Positions 15,572 through 24,376 of a stretch of 64,000 bases of DNA are shown one piece after another. A model generated the notes under the pieces. That model did not search any database. It worked only from the letters and a program-made list of their open reading frames with translations, and was not told the DNA's origin. Position 1 is the first letter of the stretch; each line of letters opens with the position of its first letter. Origin of the DNA: Nocardia sp. NBC_00403 (GTDB lineage: Bacteria > Actinomycetota > Actinomycetes > Mycobacteriales > Mycobacteriaceae); NCBI RefSeq assembly GCF_036046055.1, contig NZ_CP107939.1, positions 1,488,001 through 1,552,000 on the forward strand, in the 5' to 3' direction. The position numbers and the translations under genes were made by a program.

Positions 15572-18268
15572 GTGGCTCTGTACCGGAAGTACCGACCGGC
15601 AACATTCGCTGAGGTGGTGGGCCAGGAGCACGTCACCGACCCACTGAGCACCGCCCTCGACACCGGCCGGATCAGTCATGCCTACCTATTCTCCGGCCCG
15701 CGTGGCTGTGGCAAGACCTCCTCGGCCCGCATTCTCGCGCGCTCGCTGAACTGTGTGCAGGGCCCGACCTCGACGCCGTGTGGTGTGTGCCCCTCCTGTG
15801 TAGCGCTCGGCCCCGGCGGCCCAGGAAACCTCGACGTGATCGAGCTGGACGCCGCGAGCCACGGCGGTGTCGACGACACTCGTGAACTGCGTGATCGTGC
15901 CTTCTATGCGCCCGCCGAGTCCCGGTACCGGGTATTCATCGTCGACGAGGCGCACATGGTCACCACCGCGGGTTTCAACGCGCTGCTGAAGATCGTCGAG
16001 GAGCCGCCCGCGCACCTGATCTTCATCTTCGCCACCACTGAGCCGGAAAAGGTGCTGCCGACCATCCGCTCCCGGACCCATCACTATCCGTTCCGGCTGC
16101 TGCCGCCCGCGACTATGCGTGGACTGCTCGGAAAGATCTGTGAGCAGGAGAACGTCCCGGTCGACGAGGCGGTGTATCCGCTGGTGATCCGCGCGGGCGG
16201 CGGCTCGCCGCGCGACAGCCTGAGCGTGCTGGACCAGCTGCTGGCCGGCGCGGGCCCCGAAGGCGTCACCTATCCGAGGGCGGTCTCGCTGCTCGGCGTC
16301 ACCGATGTCGCGCTGATCGATGACGCCATCGATGCCCTGACCGTCGGTGACGGTGCGGCCCTGTTCGGCACCGTCGACCGGGTCATGGAGGCCGGCCACG
16401 ATCCCCGCCGCTTCGCCGTCGACCTGCTGGAACGCCTGCGTGACCTGATCCTGCTCCGCGCCGTCCCCGACGCCGCCGATCGCGGCCTCGTCTCCGGACC
16501 GGGCGATGTGCTCGAGCGCATGCGCGACCAGGCGCAGCGTCTCGGTCCTGCCACCCTGGCTCGCCATGCCGAACTGCTGCACGAAGGTCTCGGTGAGATG
16601 CGTGGTGCGACCGCGCCCCGGCTGTTGCTCGAAATCGTCTGTGCCCGAATGCTGTTGCCCTCGGTATCGGATGCCGAATCGGCGACCCTGCAGCGCATCG
16701 AGCAGCTCGAACGCGGCATTGCCGGTGGCGTGGTCCCGCAGGCGACAGGTGCAGGCGTCGCATCGCCGAGCCCCGCGCCCGCCTCGGCACCGGTCGCGCC
16801 TGCGCAGGGCTCGGCCGCGGAGCCACCGCGTCGCCGCGGGGCGGAACTGCTGGCGGCGGCACGACGGGAGACTCGTGCCTCGAGCGAAGGCTCCGGAGTC
16901 GCCGAACCGAATGCCGCCGCGGGCCGGAATGCGCCCCCGCAATCGACCGCGCAGGCTCCCGCCGCCAAGCAGTCGGCTCCGCCGGCTCAGCACGCTCCGG
17001 TCCCCGACTCGACTTCTGTCGTTGAACCCGCTTCCGGCATTGGGCAAATCCCGGGCGCTGGACGTACCCCGGGCCAGGGAGAAGCCCCGGGCGCCGAGCA
17101 GGTTGTGGGCGCTGAGCAGGTTGCGAGCACTGAGCACGTTGCGGACGCTGGGCGCATCGCGAACGCTGCGTCGGCTCCGATCGCTCAGGCGACCCCCGTT
17201 GCCGCGGCTGCTCCGGTTGCCGAGCACGCCCCGGCAGTTGAGCCGCCGCCGGGCGGCCAGACCTCGGTCGCTGAGCAAACCTCTGCAGCTGGGAACGCAT
17301 CAGCTGGTGGGCAGGTCTCCGGCGTTGGGCGAATCCCAGCCGCTGGAGATGTGTCGGTTCCTGGGCAGGCCTCGGTCGCTGGGCGGACCTCGGTTGCCGC
17401 TCACGCTCCGGACGCTGCCCCGGCCGCAGAGTCTACGGAATCCGCACCAGTGCAACAGATTTCGATGCCAGCGGCAACGGGTCGTGAGGAAGTCGATCCG
17501 GAATATGCTGCGTCAGCGCAGGCTCCAGCGGCCGCTCCGGTGCAGCAGGACGCCGATTTGTTGCGGGCGGTCGAGGCGGCTTGGGCGGATATTCGCGCGA
17601 AGGTGCGGGAGTTCGGGCCCACCGTGCAGGCATTGCTGTCCGGGGCGTCGGTGTCGCGGCTGGAGGGGAACGTGATCGTGTTCGCCCATCAGCACGCGCC
17701 GTTGGCGCAGCGCCTGTCCGATCCGCGGAATCTCGCGGCGGTCCGATCTGCGGTGCAGGCCGTGCTCGGCCGCGATCACGAGGTGCGATGGGAGGCCGGC
17801 GCGCCCGCGCCGCGACCGGCGGCGACCGCGGCCGCGGCAGGTCGCGGGCGGGGTGCGGGCGCCCGCGAAACCGGAAATGCGTCGGCACGTGAACCCGGCG
17901 CCGCGACGGGCCGCGGTTCGGATGCCGCCGCGCCGCCGCGATTCTCGCGGCCGAGCCAGGCTCGTGGCGCGGCCGCGGATACCGCGGGGAGCGGGAGTGG
18001 GCAGCGGCCGAGCGATGGTCCCGACGTACGGTCGCGTGCGGCCGAGGACGACATTCCGCCGCCGGATTTCCCCGACCTACCGGATGACCCGGGGCCGGTG
18101 GACTATGCGCCGGTGGATGGGGTGCCGCCACCTGCGACTCCGGAGGAAGAGCGGGAGATGCTGGCCGAGTCGGCAAAGCCGGTGGCCCCCGGCGAGCGGC
18201 GCGACCCCGACGAGATCGCTCTCGAATTGCTCGCGAGTGAGCTCGGTGCCACACGGCTGGATGGTTGA
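15572..18268 (+). CDS. dnaX: DNA polymerase III subunits gamma/tau
   Basis: An 898-residue clamp-loader ATPase of the replisome. The AAA+ module is complete. Walker A is GPRGCGKT at residues 42-49, the zinc cysteines follow in CVQGPTSTPCGVCPSC, Walker B is VFIVDEAHMV, and sensor 1 is FIFATTEPEK. Domain III (about 250-370) follows. Residues about 390-640 are an Ala/Pro/Gly-rich linker that includes degenerate hexapeptide repeats (17036-17410). A globular C-terminal part (about 655-740, DLLRAVEAAWADIRAKV) should bind the polymerase. An acidic Pro/Asp-rich tail ends the protein. The GTG at 15572 lies 6 bases after TAACCT, so translation may be leaderless. A CRP-like site sits upstream. No frameshift signal was obvious, as expected where only the long form is made. 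Confidence 0.97.
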   Translation: MALYRKYRPATFAEVVGQEHVTDPLSTALDTGRISHAYLFSGPRGCGKTSSARILARSLNCVQGPTSTPCGVCPSCVALGPGGPGNLDVIELDAASHGGVDDTRELRDRAFYAPAESRYRVFIVDEAHMVTTAGFNALLKIVEEPPAHLIFIFATTEPEKVLPTIRSRTHHYPFRLLPPATMRGLLGKICEQENVPVDEAVYPLVIRAGGGSPRDSLSVLDQLLAGAGPEGVTYPRAVSLLGVTDVALIDDAIDALTVGDGAALFGTVDRVMEAGHDPRRFAVDLLERLRDLILLRAVPDAADRGLVSGPGDVLERMRDQAQRLGPATLARHAELLHEGLGEMRGATAPRLLLEIVCARMLLPSVSDAESATLQRIEQLERGIAGGVVPQATGAGVASPSPAPASAPVAPAQGSAAEPPRRRGAELLAAARRETRASSEGSGVAEPNAAAGRNAPPQSTAQAPAAKQSAPPAQHAPVPDSTSVVEPASGIGQIPGAGRTPGQGEAPGAEQVVGAEQVASTEHVADAGRIANAASAPIAQATPVAAAAPVAEHAPAVEPPPGGQTSVAEQTSAAGNASAGGQVSGVGRIPAAGDVSVPGQASVAGRTSVAAHAPDAAPAAESTESAPVQQISMPAATGREEVDPEYAASAQAPAAAPVQQDADLLRAVEAAWADIRAKVREFGPTVQALLSGASVSRLEGNVIVFAHQHAPLAQRLSDPRNLAAVRSAVQAVLGRDHEVRWEAGAPAPRPAATAAAAGRGRGAGARETGNASAREPGAATGRGSDAAAPPRFSRPSQARGAAADTAGSGSGQRPSDGPDVRSRAAEDDIPPPDFPDLPDDPGPVDYAPVDGVPPPATPEEEREMLAESAKPVAPGERRDPDEIALELLASELGATRLDG
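17036..17410 (+). repeat. Degenerate 18-bp / hexapeptide repeat inside dnaX
   Basis: About 21 consecutive six-residue units can be read in frame, for example GAGRTP, GAEQVV, GAEQVA, AGGQVS, VPGQAS and VAGRTS. One unit (GGQTS) has lost a residue. The DNA units are 18 bases and diverged, so the array is old. It forms the flexible linker between the ATPase core and the polymerase-binding end. Confidence 0.65.
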
Positions 18269-18329
18269 CAAGCCCCGCCTCGACGACGTTAAGTTAACCG
18301 GAGTTCGCACACCACGGTAGTATGAACGG

Positions 18330-18485
18330 GTGGCCGTGAGCTCCGGTATGGCGAAGTTCTATGGTATGCCCAGGCGTCTGGGCGTCCGGAATGTTCGTCC
18401 GCCGCTGCTTGCCGAGTTTTATACAGCGTCAGGACGGTCGGTCGAAGGATCGGTCGACGAGGTTACCCGCGGCCGCGCCGGATAG
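18330..18485 (+). CDS. Possible leaderless small ORF upstream of fadA
   Basis: A 51-codon frame starting at a GTG precisely six bases after TAGTAT (18318-18323), a plausible -10 element. It reads through [19 protein letters not shown] to a TAG. Its third-position GC is clearly lower than in the neighbouring genes, so it may not be a real protein. The stop lies 74 bases before fadA, so it could instead mark the fadA transcript start and act as a leader. The rest of the gap between dnaX and fadA holds nothing else recognisable. Confidence 0.3.
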   Translation: MAVSSGMAKFYGMPRRLGVRNVRPPLLAEFYTASGRSVEGSVDEVTRGRAG

Positions 18486-18559
18486 GCGGCGCCACCGCAG
18501 AGAGCGCTTGGACGGACGGAAGTTCGGCCTTCGCACCCCAAGGAAGGAAACACTCCGAT

Positions 18560-19774
18560 ATGACCACAGAGGCCTACATCTACGAGGCCATCCGCACTCC
18601 ACGTGGCCGCGGCAAGAAGACGGGTTCGCTGCACTCGGTGAAGCCGATCGACCTGACTGTTGGTCTGATCCAGGAGCTGCGTAACCGCTTCCCCAACCTC
18701 GAAGAGGACCGGATCTCCGACCTCATCCTCGGTGTTGTCAGCCCGGTCGGCGACCAGGGTATGGACATCGCGCGCACCGCCGTGACCGTGGCGGGCCTGC
18801 CCGACACCGTCGGCGGCTTCCAGCTCAACCGCTTCTGCGCCTCCGGCCTCGAGGCCGTGAACCTGGCCGCGCAGAAGGTCCGCTCCGGCTTCGACGACCT
18901 GGTCATCGCCGGTGGCGTCGAGTCGATGTCCCGTGTGGCCATGGGCTCCGACGGTGGCGCCTGGGCACTGGACCCGGCCACCAACTACGACACCTACTTC
19001 GTTCCGCAGGGTGTTTCCGCCGACCTGATCGCCACCATCGAGGGCTTCAGTCGCGATGATGTCGATGCCTACGCGGTGCGCTCGCAGGAGCTGGCCGCCG
19101 CTGCCACCACCGGCGGTTACTTCGCCAAGTCGGTCGTCCCGGTCAAGGACCAGAACGGCATCATCGTGCTGGACAAAGACGAGCACATGCGTCCCGGCAC
19201 CACCGCAGAGGACCTTGCCAAGCTGAACCCGTCCTTCGCCGTCGTCGGCGAGATGGGTGGCTTCGACGCCGTCGCGCTGCAGAAGTTCCACTTCGTGGAG
19301 AAGATCAACCACGTGCACCACGGCGGCAACAGCTCGGGCATCGTCGACGGCGCCGCGCTGGTGCTGGTCGGCACCGAAGAGGCGGGCAAGGCCTCCGGCC
19401 TGACCCCGCGTGCGCGCGTCGTCGCCACCGCCACCAGCGGCGCCGACTCCACCATCATGCTGACCGGACCCACCCCGGCCGCCAAGAAGGCGCTGGCCAA
19501 GGCGGGCCTGACCCTCGACGACATCGACCTGGTCGAGATCAACGAGGCGTTCGCCTCCGTGGTGTTGAAGTTCCAGAAGGACCTGAACATCCCGGACGAG
19601 AAGCTGAACGTCAACGGCGGCGCCATCGCGATGGGCCACCCGCTCGGCGCCACCGGCGCGATGATCACCGGCACCATGGTCGACGAGCTCGAGCGCCGCA
19701 ACGGCCGCTACGCGCTGATCACCCTGTGCATCGGTGGCGGCATGGGCGTCGCCACCATCATCGAGCGCGTCTAA
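18560..19774 (+). CDS. fadA: Acetyl-CoA acyltransferase (thiolase) FadA
   Basis: A 404-residue thiolase of beta-oxidation. The acyl-accepting cysteine is C93 in [11 protein letters not shown]. The C-terminal catalytic histidine is in GHPLGATGA and the second cysteine in [10 protein letters not shown]. It cleaves 3-ketoacyl-CoA to acetyl-CoA and a shortened acyl-CoA. It is followed after 82 bases by fadB on the same strand, matching the fadA-fadB pair that forms the membrane-associated trifunctional enzyme in mycobacteria. The ATG at 18560 is preceded by AAGGAAGGAAAC. The 404-residue length is standard. Confidence 0.95.
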   Translation: MTTEAYIYEAIRTPRGRGKKTGSLHSVKPIDLTVGLIQELRNRFPNLEEDRISDLILGVVSPVGDQGMDIARTAVTVAGLPDTVGGFQLNRFCASGLEAVNLAAQKVRSGFDDLVIAGGVESMSRVAMGSDGGAWALDPATNYDTYFVPQGVSADLIATIEGFSRDDVDAYAVRSQELAAAATTGGYFAKSVVPVKDQNGIIVLDKDEHMRPGTTAEDLAKLNPSFAVVGEMGGFDAVALQKFHFVEKINHVHHGGNSSGIVDGAALVLVGTEEAGKASGLTPRARVVATATSGADSTIMLTGPTPAAKKALAKAGLTLDDIDLVEINEAFASVVLKFQKDLNIPDEKLNVNGGAIAMGHPLGATGAMITGTMVDELERRNGRYALITLCIGGGMGVATIIERV

Positions 19775-19856
19775 ACCCCAACCGAGACTTCAGATTCCAC
19801 AGCGGCGTTCGCGTCAGGCCCGCGGACGCCGCTAATCCACAAGGAGACACAGAGCT

Positions 19857-22007
19857 GTGAGCGAGACCAACATGATCGGTTGGGAGCAGGATTCGGACGG
19901 CATCGTCGTATTGACGATGGACGACCCGAACCAGGGCGCCAACACGATGAACGAGCTGTACAAGAACTCGATGACCGCGACCGTCGAGCGCCTCGAAGCC
20001 GAGAAGGACAACATCACCGGTGTGGTGCTGACCTCGGCGAAGAAGACCTTCTTCGCGGGCGGCGACCTGAAGAACATGATGAAGGTCGGCCCGGAAGACG
20101 GCCAGGCCCTCATGGACGAGCTCGCCAACATCAAGGGCGCGCTGCGTCGCCTGGAGACCCTCGGCAAGCCGGTCGTCTCCGCGATCAACGGCGCCGCGCT
20201 CGGCGGTGGCCTGGAGATCACCCTCGCGACCCACTACCGCATCGCGGCCGACGTGCCCGGCGTGCAGCTCGGCCTCCCCGAGGTCAGCCTCGGCCTGCTG
20301 CCGGCCGGTGGCGGTGTCATCCGTACCGTGCGCATGCTCGGCCTCCAGGGCGCGCTGATGCAGGTGCTGTTGCAGGGCAACAAGTACCGCCCGGCGAAGG
20401 CCAAGGAAGTCGGACTGATCAACGAGGTCGTCGGCTCGATCGAGGAGCTGGTGCCCGCCGCGAAGGCGTGGATCAAGGCCAACCCCGAGGGCGGCGTGCA
20501 GCCCTGGGACAAGAAGGGCTTCAAGATCCCCGGTGGCACTCCGTCCACCCCGGCGTTCGCGGCGAACCTGCCCGCGTTCCCGGCCAACCTGCGCAAGCAG
20601 CTCAAGGGCACCAATATGCCTGCGCCGCGGGCGATCCTGTCCGCCGCGGTCGAGGGCGCGCAGGTCGACATCGACAACGCGTCGCTCATCGAGTCGCGCT
20701 ACTTCGTGCACCTGCTGACCGGCCCGGTCGCGAAGAACATGATTCAGGCGTTCTTCTTCGACCTGCAGTCGATCAACAACGGTGGCTCGCGACCCAAGGA
20801 TGTTCCGAAGAAGGAGATCCGCAAGGTCGGCGTGCTCGGCGCGGGCATGATGGGCGCGGGCATCGCGTACGTCTCCGCCAAGGCGGGCTACGAGGTCGTG
20901 CTGAAGGACGTCACCATCGAGGCGGCCGAGCGCGGCAAGAACTACTCCGAGAAGATCGAGGCCAAGGCCCTCTCGCGTGGCAAGACCACCGAGGAGAAGT
21001 CGAAGGCGCTGCTGGACCGGATCACGCCGTCCGCGGATGCGGCCGACTTCGCCGGTGTCGACTTCGTCATCGAGGCTGTCTTCGAGAACACCGAGCTCAA
21101 GCACAAGGTGTTCCAGGAGATCGAGGACATCGTCGACGCGGACGCACTGCTCGGCTCGAACACCTCCACCCTGCCGATCACCGGTCTCGCGACCGGCGTG
21201 AAGCGCCAGGAGGACTTCATCGGCATCCACTTCTTCTCGCCGGTCGACAAGATGCCGCTGGTGGAGATCATCAAGGGTGAGAAGACCTCCGACGAGGCGC
21301 TGGCTCGGGTGTTCGACTACACCCTCGCCATCAAGAAGACCCCGATCGTCGTCAACGACAGCCGTGGCTTCTTCACCTCGCGCGTCATCGGCACCTTCGT
21401 CAACGAGGCGATCGCCATGCTGACCGAGGGCATCGAGCCTGCGACCATCGAGCAGGCAGGTCTGCAGGCGGGCTACCCGGCCGCGCCGCTGCAGCTGTCG
21501 GATGAGCTGAACCTCAAGCTCATGCAGAAGATCGCCAAGGAGACCCTCGAGGCCGCCGCACACGGCGACGCCACCCTGGGCAAGAAGCGTCACCCGGCCC
21601 AGGACGTCATCGACTACCTGGTCGAGCAGGGTCGCCCGGGCCGCCTGGAGAAGGCCGGCTTCTACGACTACGACGAAGACGGCAAGCGCATCGGCATCTT
21701 CCAGGGCCTGCGCGATCACTTCAAGACGACCGCCGATTTCACGGTGCCGCTGCAGGATCTGATCGACCGCATGCTCTTCATCGAGGCGATCGAGACTCAG
21801 AAGTGCTTCGACGAGGGTGTGCTGATCACCACCGCCGACGCCAATATCGGCTCGATCTTCGGCATCGGTTTCCCGGCCTGGACCGGTGGCGTGCACCAGT
21901 TCATCGTCGGCTACCCGGGCGGCCAGGAAGCCTTCGTGGCCCGCGCCGACTACCTCGCCAAGACCTACGGCGAGCGCTTCGAGGTCCCGGCCTCGCTGCG
22001 TAAGTAG
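19857..22007 (+). CDS. fadB: Trifunctional enzyme alpha subunit FadB
   Basis: A 716-residue fusion. Residues 1 to about 200 are an enoyl-CoA hydratase (crotonase) domain with NGAALGGGLEI and LGLPEVSLGLLP, which carry the two catalytic glutamates. A linker leads to a 3-hydroxyacyl-CoA dehydrogenase whose NAD-binding motif is GVLGAGMMGAGIAYVSA near residue 325. The substrate-side HFFSPVDKMPLVEII motif follows, then the C-terminal dehydrogenase halves. It hydrates and oxidises acyl-CoA esters and hands 3-ketoacyl-CoA to FadA. The GTG at 19857 has AAGGAGAC upstream. It is co-transcribed with fadA and ends at a hairpin. Confidence 0.96.
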   Translation: MSETNMIGWEQDSDGIVVLTMDDPNQGANTMNELYKNSMTATVERLEAEKDNITGVVLTSAKKTFFAGGDLKNMMKVGPEDGQALMDELANIKGALRRLETLGKPVVSAINGAALGGGLEITLATHYRIAADVPGVQLGLPEVSLGLLPAGGGVIRTVRMLGLQGALMQVLLQGNKYRPAKAKEVGLINEVVGSIEELVPAAKAWIKANPEGGVQPWDKKGFKIPGGTPSTPAFAANLPAFPANLRKQLKGTNMPAPRAILSAAVEGAQVDIDNASLIESRYFVHLLTGPVAKNMIQAFFFDLQSINNGGSRPKDVPKKEIRKVGVLGAGMMGAGIAYVSAKAGYEVVLKDVTIEAAERGKNYSEKIEAKALSRGKTTEEKSKALLDRITPSADAADFAGVDFVIEAVFENTELKHKVFQEIEDIVDADALLGSNTSTLPITGLATGVKRQEDFIGIHFFSPVDKMPLVEIIKGEKTSDEALARVFDYTLAIKKTPIVVNDSRGFFTSRVIGTFVNEAIAMLTEGIEPATIEQAGLQAGYPAAPLQLSDELNLKLMQKIAKETLEAAAHGDATLGKKRHPAQDVIDYLVEQGRPGRLEKAGFYDYDEDGKRIGIFQGLRDHFKTTADFTVPLQDLIDRMLFIEAIETQKCFDEGVLITTADANIGSIFGIGFPAWTGGVHQFIVGYPGGQEAFVARADYLAKTYGERFEVPASLRK

Positions 22008-22030
22008 GCTGCGGCTTCGCAATAACGGCA

Positions 22031-22065
22031 AAAGCCCGTCATCGCTGCGTGCGGTGGCGGGCTTC
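22031..22065 (+). terminator. Terminator of the fadA-fadB operon
   Basis: AAGCCCGTCA (22032-22041) pairs with TGGCGGGCTT (22055-22064), with one wobble. It lies about 25 bases after the fadB stop. Confidence 0.7.
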
Positions 22066-22124
22066 GTCGTCTCTGGCAGTGATTTCGGGCGCTGTTCACC
22101 TGTCCGGCCGATCGCCTCGATACC

Positions 22125-23261
22125 GTGGCCGTCGTGGCCAGACGTAGACAAACCCTGTTCGCGGCGACCCTCGCGGTCGCGTGTGTCATTGCACCTGTCG
22201 CGAATGCGGCACCCCCGCGGGGCGCACCCGAACCGGTTGTGTTCGACGCTGCCGCATCCGTGCGGCTGCTCGGTGCGCAGGTCGTGCCGCACAACCTGGA
22301 CTTCGACGGCACCACTGTCGGTGGCCTGTCCGGTATCGACTTCCAGCCTCGGACCGGCGAATACGTCCTGATCAGTGACGATCGTTCGGAGCAGAATCCG
22401 GCGCGGTTCTATACCGCGCGTTTCGGTGTGGACGAGACTGGTGTCGGCCCGGTGACCTTCACCGGGACGCATCCGCTGCGCACTCCGGACGGCGCTGTGT
22501 ATGCGCCGAAGTCGTTGGACCCCGAGGAAATTCGGGCCGACCCGTGGACCGGTGACTACTTCTGGAGCCAGGAGGGTGAGCGGACCGAGACGGTCCGTGC
22601 CGATCCTTCGGTGCAGATCGCGCGATCCGACGGCAGCTTCGCGGGCCGGCTGCCCATTCCGAACAACGAGCGCATGCAACCTGCGGCGGGTCCGCGCCAG
22701 AACCTTGCGCTGGAAGGTGCGACCTTCGCCGCAGGTGGCGCGCTGTTCGTGACATCGGTGGAAGGACCGCTGCTGCAGGATGGTCCGGTCGCGACCACCG
22801 CGTCCGGCGCGCTGTCGCGGATCACGGTGCAGGCGCGCTTCGGCCCGCTGCTCGCGCAGTACGCGTACCCGCAGGAGCCGGTGTTCGCGGAGTCTCGGCC
22901 GGAACCCGGGCTCGGCATCAACGGTGTCGCTTCGATACTGGCCGCCGACCCGATCGATCCGACGAAATTCCTGGTGCTGGAACGGTCTTTCGTGTTCGGC
23001 GTCGGCAATAAGATCAGGATCTACGAGGCCGACATCAGCGCCGCTACCAATATTCTCGATGCACCGCTGGGCGACGCGCGTCCGGTCGCGAAGCGCCTGC
23101 TCGTCGACCTCGCCGACGTCGGTCTGCCGGACATCGACAATGTGGAAGGCATGACCTGGGGTCCGCGCCTGCCTTCGGGCGAACGGACCCTGGTCCTGGT
23201 CAGCGACAACAACTTTGCCGACCAGCAGCGCACCCAATTCATCGCCTTGGCCGTCCGTTGA
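22125..23261 (+). CDS. Secreted esterase-like phytase-family protein
   Basis: About 378 residues with an N-terminal signal peptide (RRRQTLFAATLAVACVIAPVANA). The body looks like the esterase-like activity of phytase domain (PF13449), a beta-propeller. Seen are GGLSGIDFQPRTGEYVLISDD near the start, the LDPEEIRAD segment and the terminal NVEGMTWGPRLPSGERTLVLVSDNN. Members are exported and their substrates are mostly unknown; phosphate ester hydrolysis is suggested by the name only. The start is GTG 22125 or GTG 22134. GATACC (22119-22124) suits a leaderless start at or near 22134. The gene stands alone between the fad operon and the convergent MarR gene. Confidence 0.8.
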   Translation: MAVVARRRQTLFAATLAVACVIAPVANAAPPRGAPEPVVFDAAASVRLLGAQVVPHNLDFDGTTVGGLSGIDFQPRTGEYVLISDDRSEQNPARFYTARFGVDETGVGPVTFTGTHPLRTPDGAVYAPKSLDPEEIRADPWTGDYFWSQEGERTETVRADPSVQIARSDGSFAGRLPIPNNERMQPAAGPRQNLALEGATFAAGGALFVTSVEGPLLQDGPVATTASGALSRITVQARFGPLLAQYAYPQEPVFAESRPEPGLGINGVASILAADPIDPTKFLVLERSFVFGVGNKIRIYEADISAATNILDAPLGDARPVAKRLLVDLADVGLPDIDNVEGMTWGPRLPSGERTLVLVSDNNFADQQRTQFIALAVR

Positions 23262-23307
23262 ACGCCGGCCCGTCGAACGCGGTGCCCGCCGTGCCGGCGG
23301 GCTTTCG

Positions 23308-23760
23308 TTATGAGTTGCGCAGCTCCTCCGCGGCCTCGCGGTACGCGTCGGCGGCCCGGGTGAAGTAGTCGAACAGCACTTCGCGCTGCTCGGGTGAATA
23401 CCCTCCGATGATCTCGCCGATCCGGCGGCGGGCCGGGGCGAGGATCTCGTCGAGATCCGCAGGCTTGTCGACCAATTCGACGATGACTTTGCGACGGTCG
23501 CCCGGCACCGGGACGCGGCGCACGTAGCCGGCTTCCTCTAGCCGGTCGATCAGTCGGGTGGTCGGTCCGGTGGTCAGGCCGCTGCGGGCGCCGAGTTCGC
23601 CGGGGCTCATCGGACCGGTGAGCTCGAGGATGTTGAGCGCGTACAGGTCGGTCGCACCCAGGTCCACGGCTCGCGCACCGGCCTGTCCATGCAGCATGAC
23701 CGCGCTCAGGTAGCGGCGGTAGACCTCGCTCGCGTCCTGGCGCATCGATGGTGTTGACAC
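23308..23760 (-). CDS. MarR-family transcriptional regulator
   Basis: A 150-residue winged-helix dimer-type repressor. The DNA-binding helix region is MSPGELGARSGLTTGPTTRLIDRLEEAGYV (quoted in part: SGLTTGPTTRLIDRL), followed by the wing VPGDRRKVIVEL, as in MarR/HcaR proteins. The C-terminal helix would complete the dimer interface. It starts at the GTG at 23760 with AGAGAGG upstream. It is divergent from two SnoaL-like genes, and the space between holds three phased palindromes. The simplest reading is that it represses both itself and the neighbours until a small ligand, perhaps an aromatic or drug, releases it. Confidence 0.88.
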   Translation of the reverse strand: MSTPSMRQDASEVYRRYLSAVMLHGQAGARAVDLGATDLYALNILELTGPMSPGELGARSGLTTGPTTRLIDRLEEAGYVRRVPVPGDRRKVIVELVDKPADLDEILAPARRRIGEIIGGYSPEQREVLFDYFTRAADAYREAAEELRNS

Positions 23761-23783
23761 GGATACCTCTCTCTTCTAATATC

Positions 23784-23831
23784 TTCTTCAACGAAGAAAC
23801 TTCTTCAGAGAAGAAAGATCTTCTAAGAAGA
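23784..23831. promoter_or_regulatory. Three phased GAAGAA/TTCTTC palindromes (MarR operators)
   Basis: Three inverted repeats lie in the divergent promoter: TTCTTC-aac-GAAGAA (23784-23798), TTCTTC-aga-GAAGAA (23801-23815) and TCTTCT-a-AGAAGA (23819-23831). Their centres are 17 bases apart (about 23791, 23808, 23825). They fit dimeric MarR sites bound side by side. Confidence 0.7.
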
Positions 23832-23852
23832 AATCTATCACGGAGGACCATC

Positions 23853-24335
23853 ATGAGCAGCGACGACACCATCTTCGATACCGCGGACCGCAGCGCGCAG
23901 AGCCGGGAAATCCAGGGCGTGATCGCGGAACTGATCGACGCCTGGGGCCGCGGCGACGCCGACGCCTACGGCGCGGTCTTCACCGAAGACGCGACCTACA
24001 CGAGCTTCCTCGGCACCTACTACCGCGGTCGCGGCGACATCGTCACCGCGCACCGCGCCCTGTTCGCCGGGGTGCTGAAGGGCACCCGGCTCGCCGACGA
24101 CGTGCTGGACATCCGCTTCTACGGACCCGATACCGCGATCCTCACCAGCCGAGGCGACACCTACAAGGGCAAGCCGAAGCGGGCCGACCAGTTGTCCAAG
24201 ACGCAGACCTACACCCTGGTCCGCCGGGACGGCCGCTGGTCGATCGCCGCCTTCCAGAACACCAAGCGCAAGAAGCTGCTCGAGCGCATCACCTACCTGT
24301 CCACTCCGGCCGCCCGCCCTGCTGCCGAACGCTGA
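23853..24335 (+). CDS. SgcJ/EcaC-type SnoaL-like protein
   Basis: A 160-residue cytosolic protein of the NTF2/SnoaL-like fold, close to the SgcJ/EcaC group. Visible are an N-terminal helix with LIDAWGRGDADAYGAVFTED, the TYTSFLGTYYRGR segment, and RFYGPDTAILTSRGDTYKG before the last strands (YTLVRRDGRWSIAAFQNT). Family members are small enzymes or ligand-binding proteins in secondary metabolism; the reaction here is unknown. The ATG at 23853 has GGAGG six bases before it. The open frame upstream crosses the operators and is not coding. The next gene is a membrane-anchored paralog, 41 bases on, so both sit under the MarR-controlled promoter. Confidence 0.82.
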   Translation: MSSDDTIFDTADRSAQSREIQGVIAELIDAWGRGDADAYGAVFTEDATYTSFLGTYYRGRGDIVTAHRALFAGVLKGTRLADDVLDIRFYGPDTAILTSRGDTYKGKPKRADQLSKTQTYTLVRRDGRWSIAAFQNTKRKKLLERITYLSTPAARPAAER

Positions 24336-24376
24336 GTCCTGTTTCCGCCCAGAACTTTTCACTCGAAGGAGCCGTC

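Noticed and set aside
19758..23237. A 1159-codon open frame on the minus strand
   Set aside because: It runs antisense through fadA's end, fadB and the esterase gene, all of which have clear family motifs. Long antisense frames are normal in high-GC DNA with strong third-position bias.
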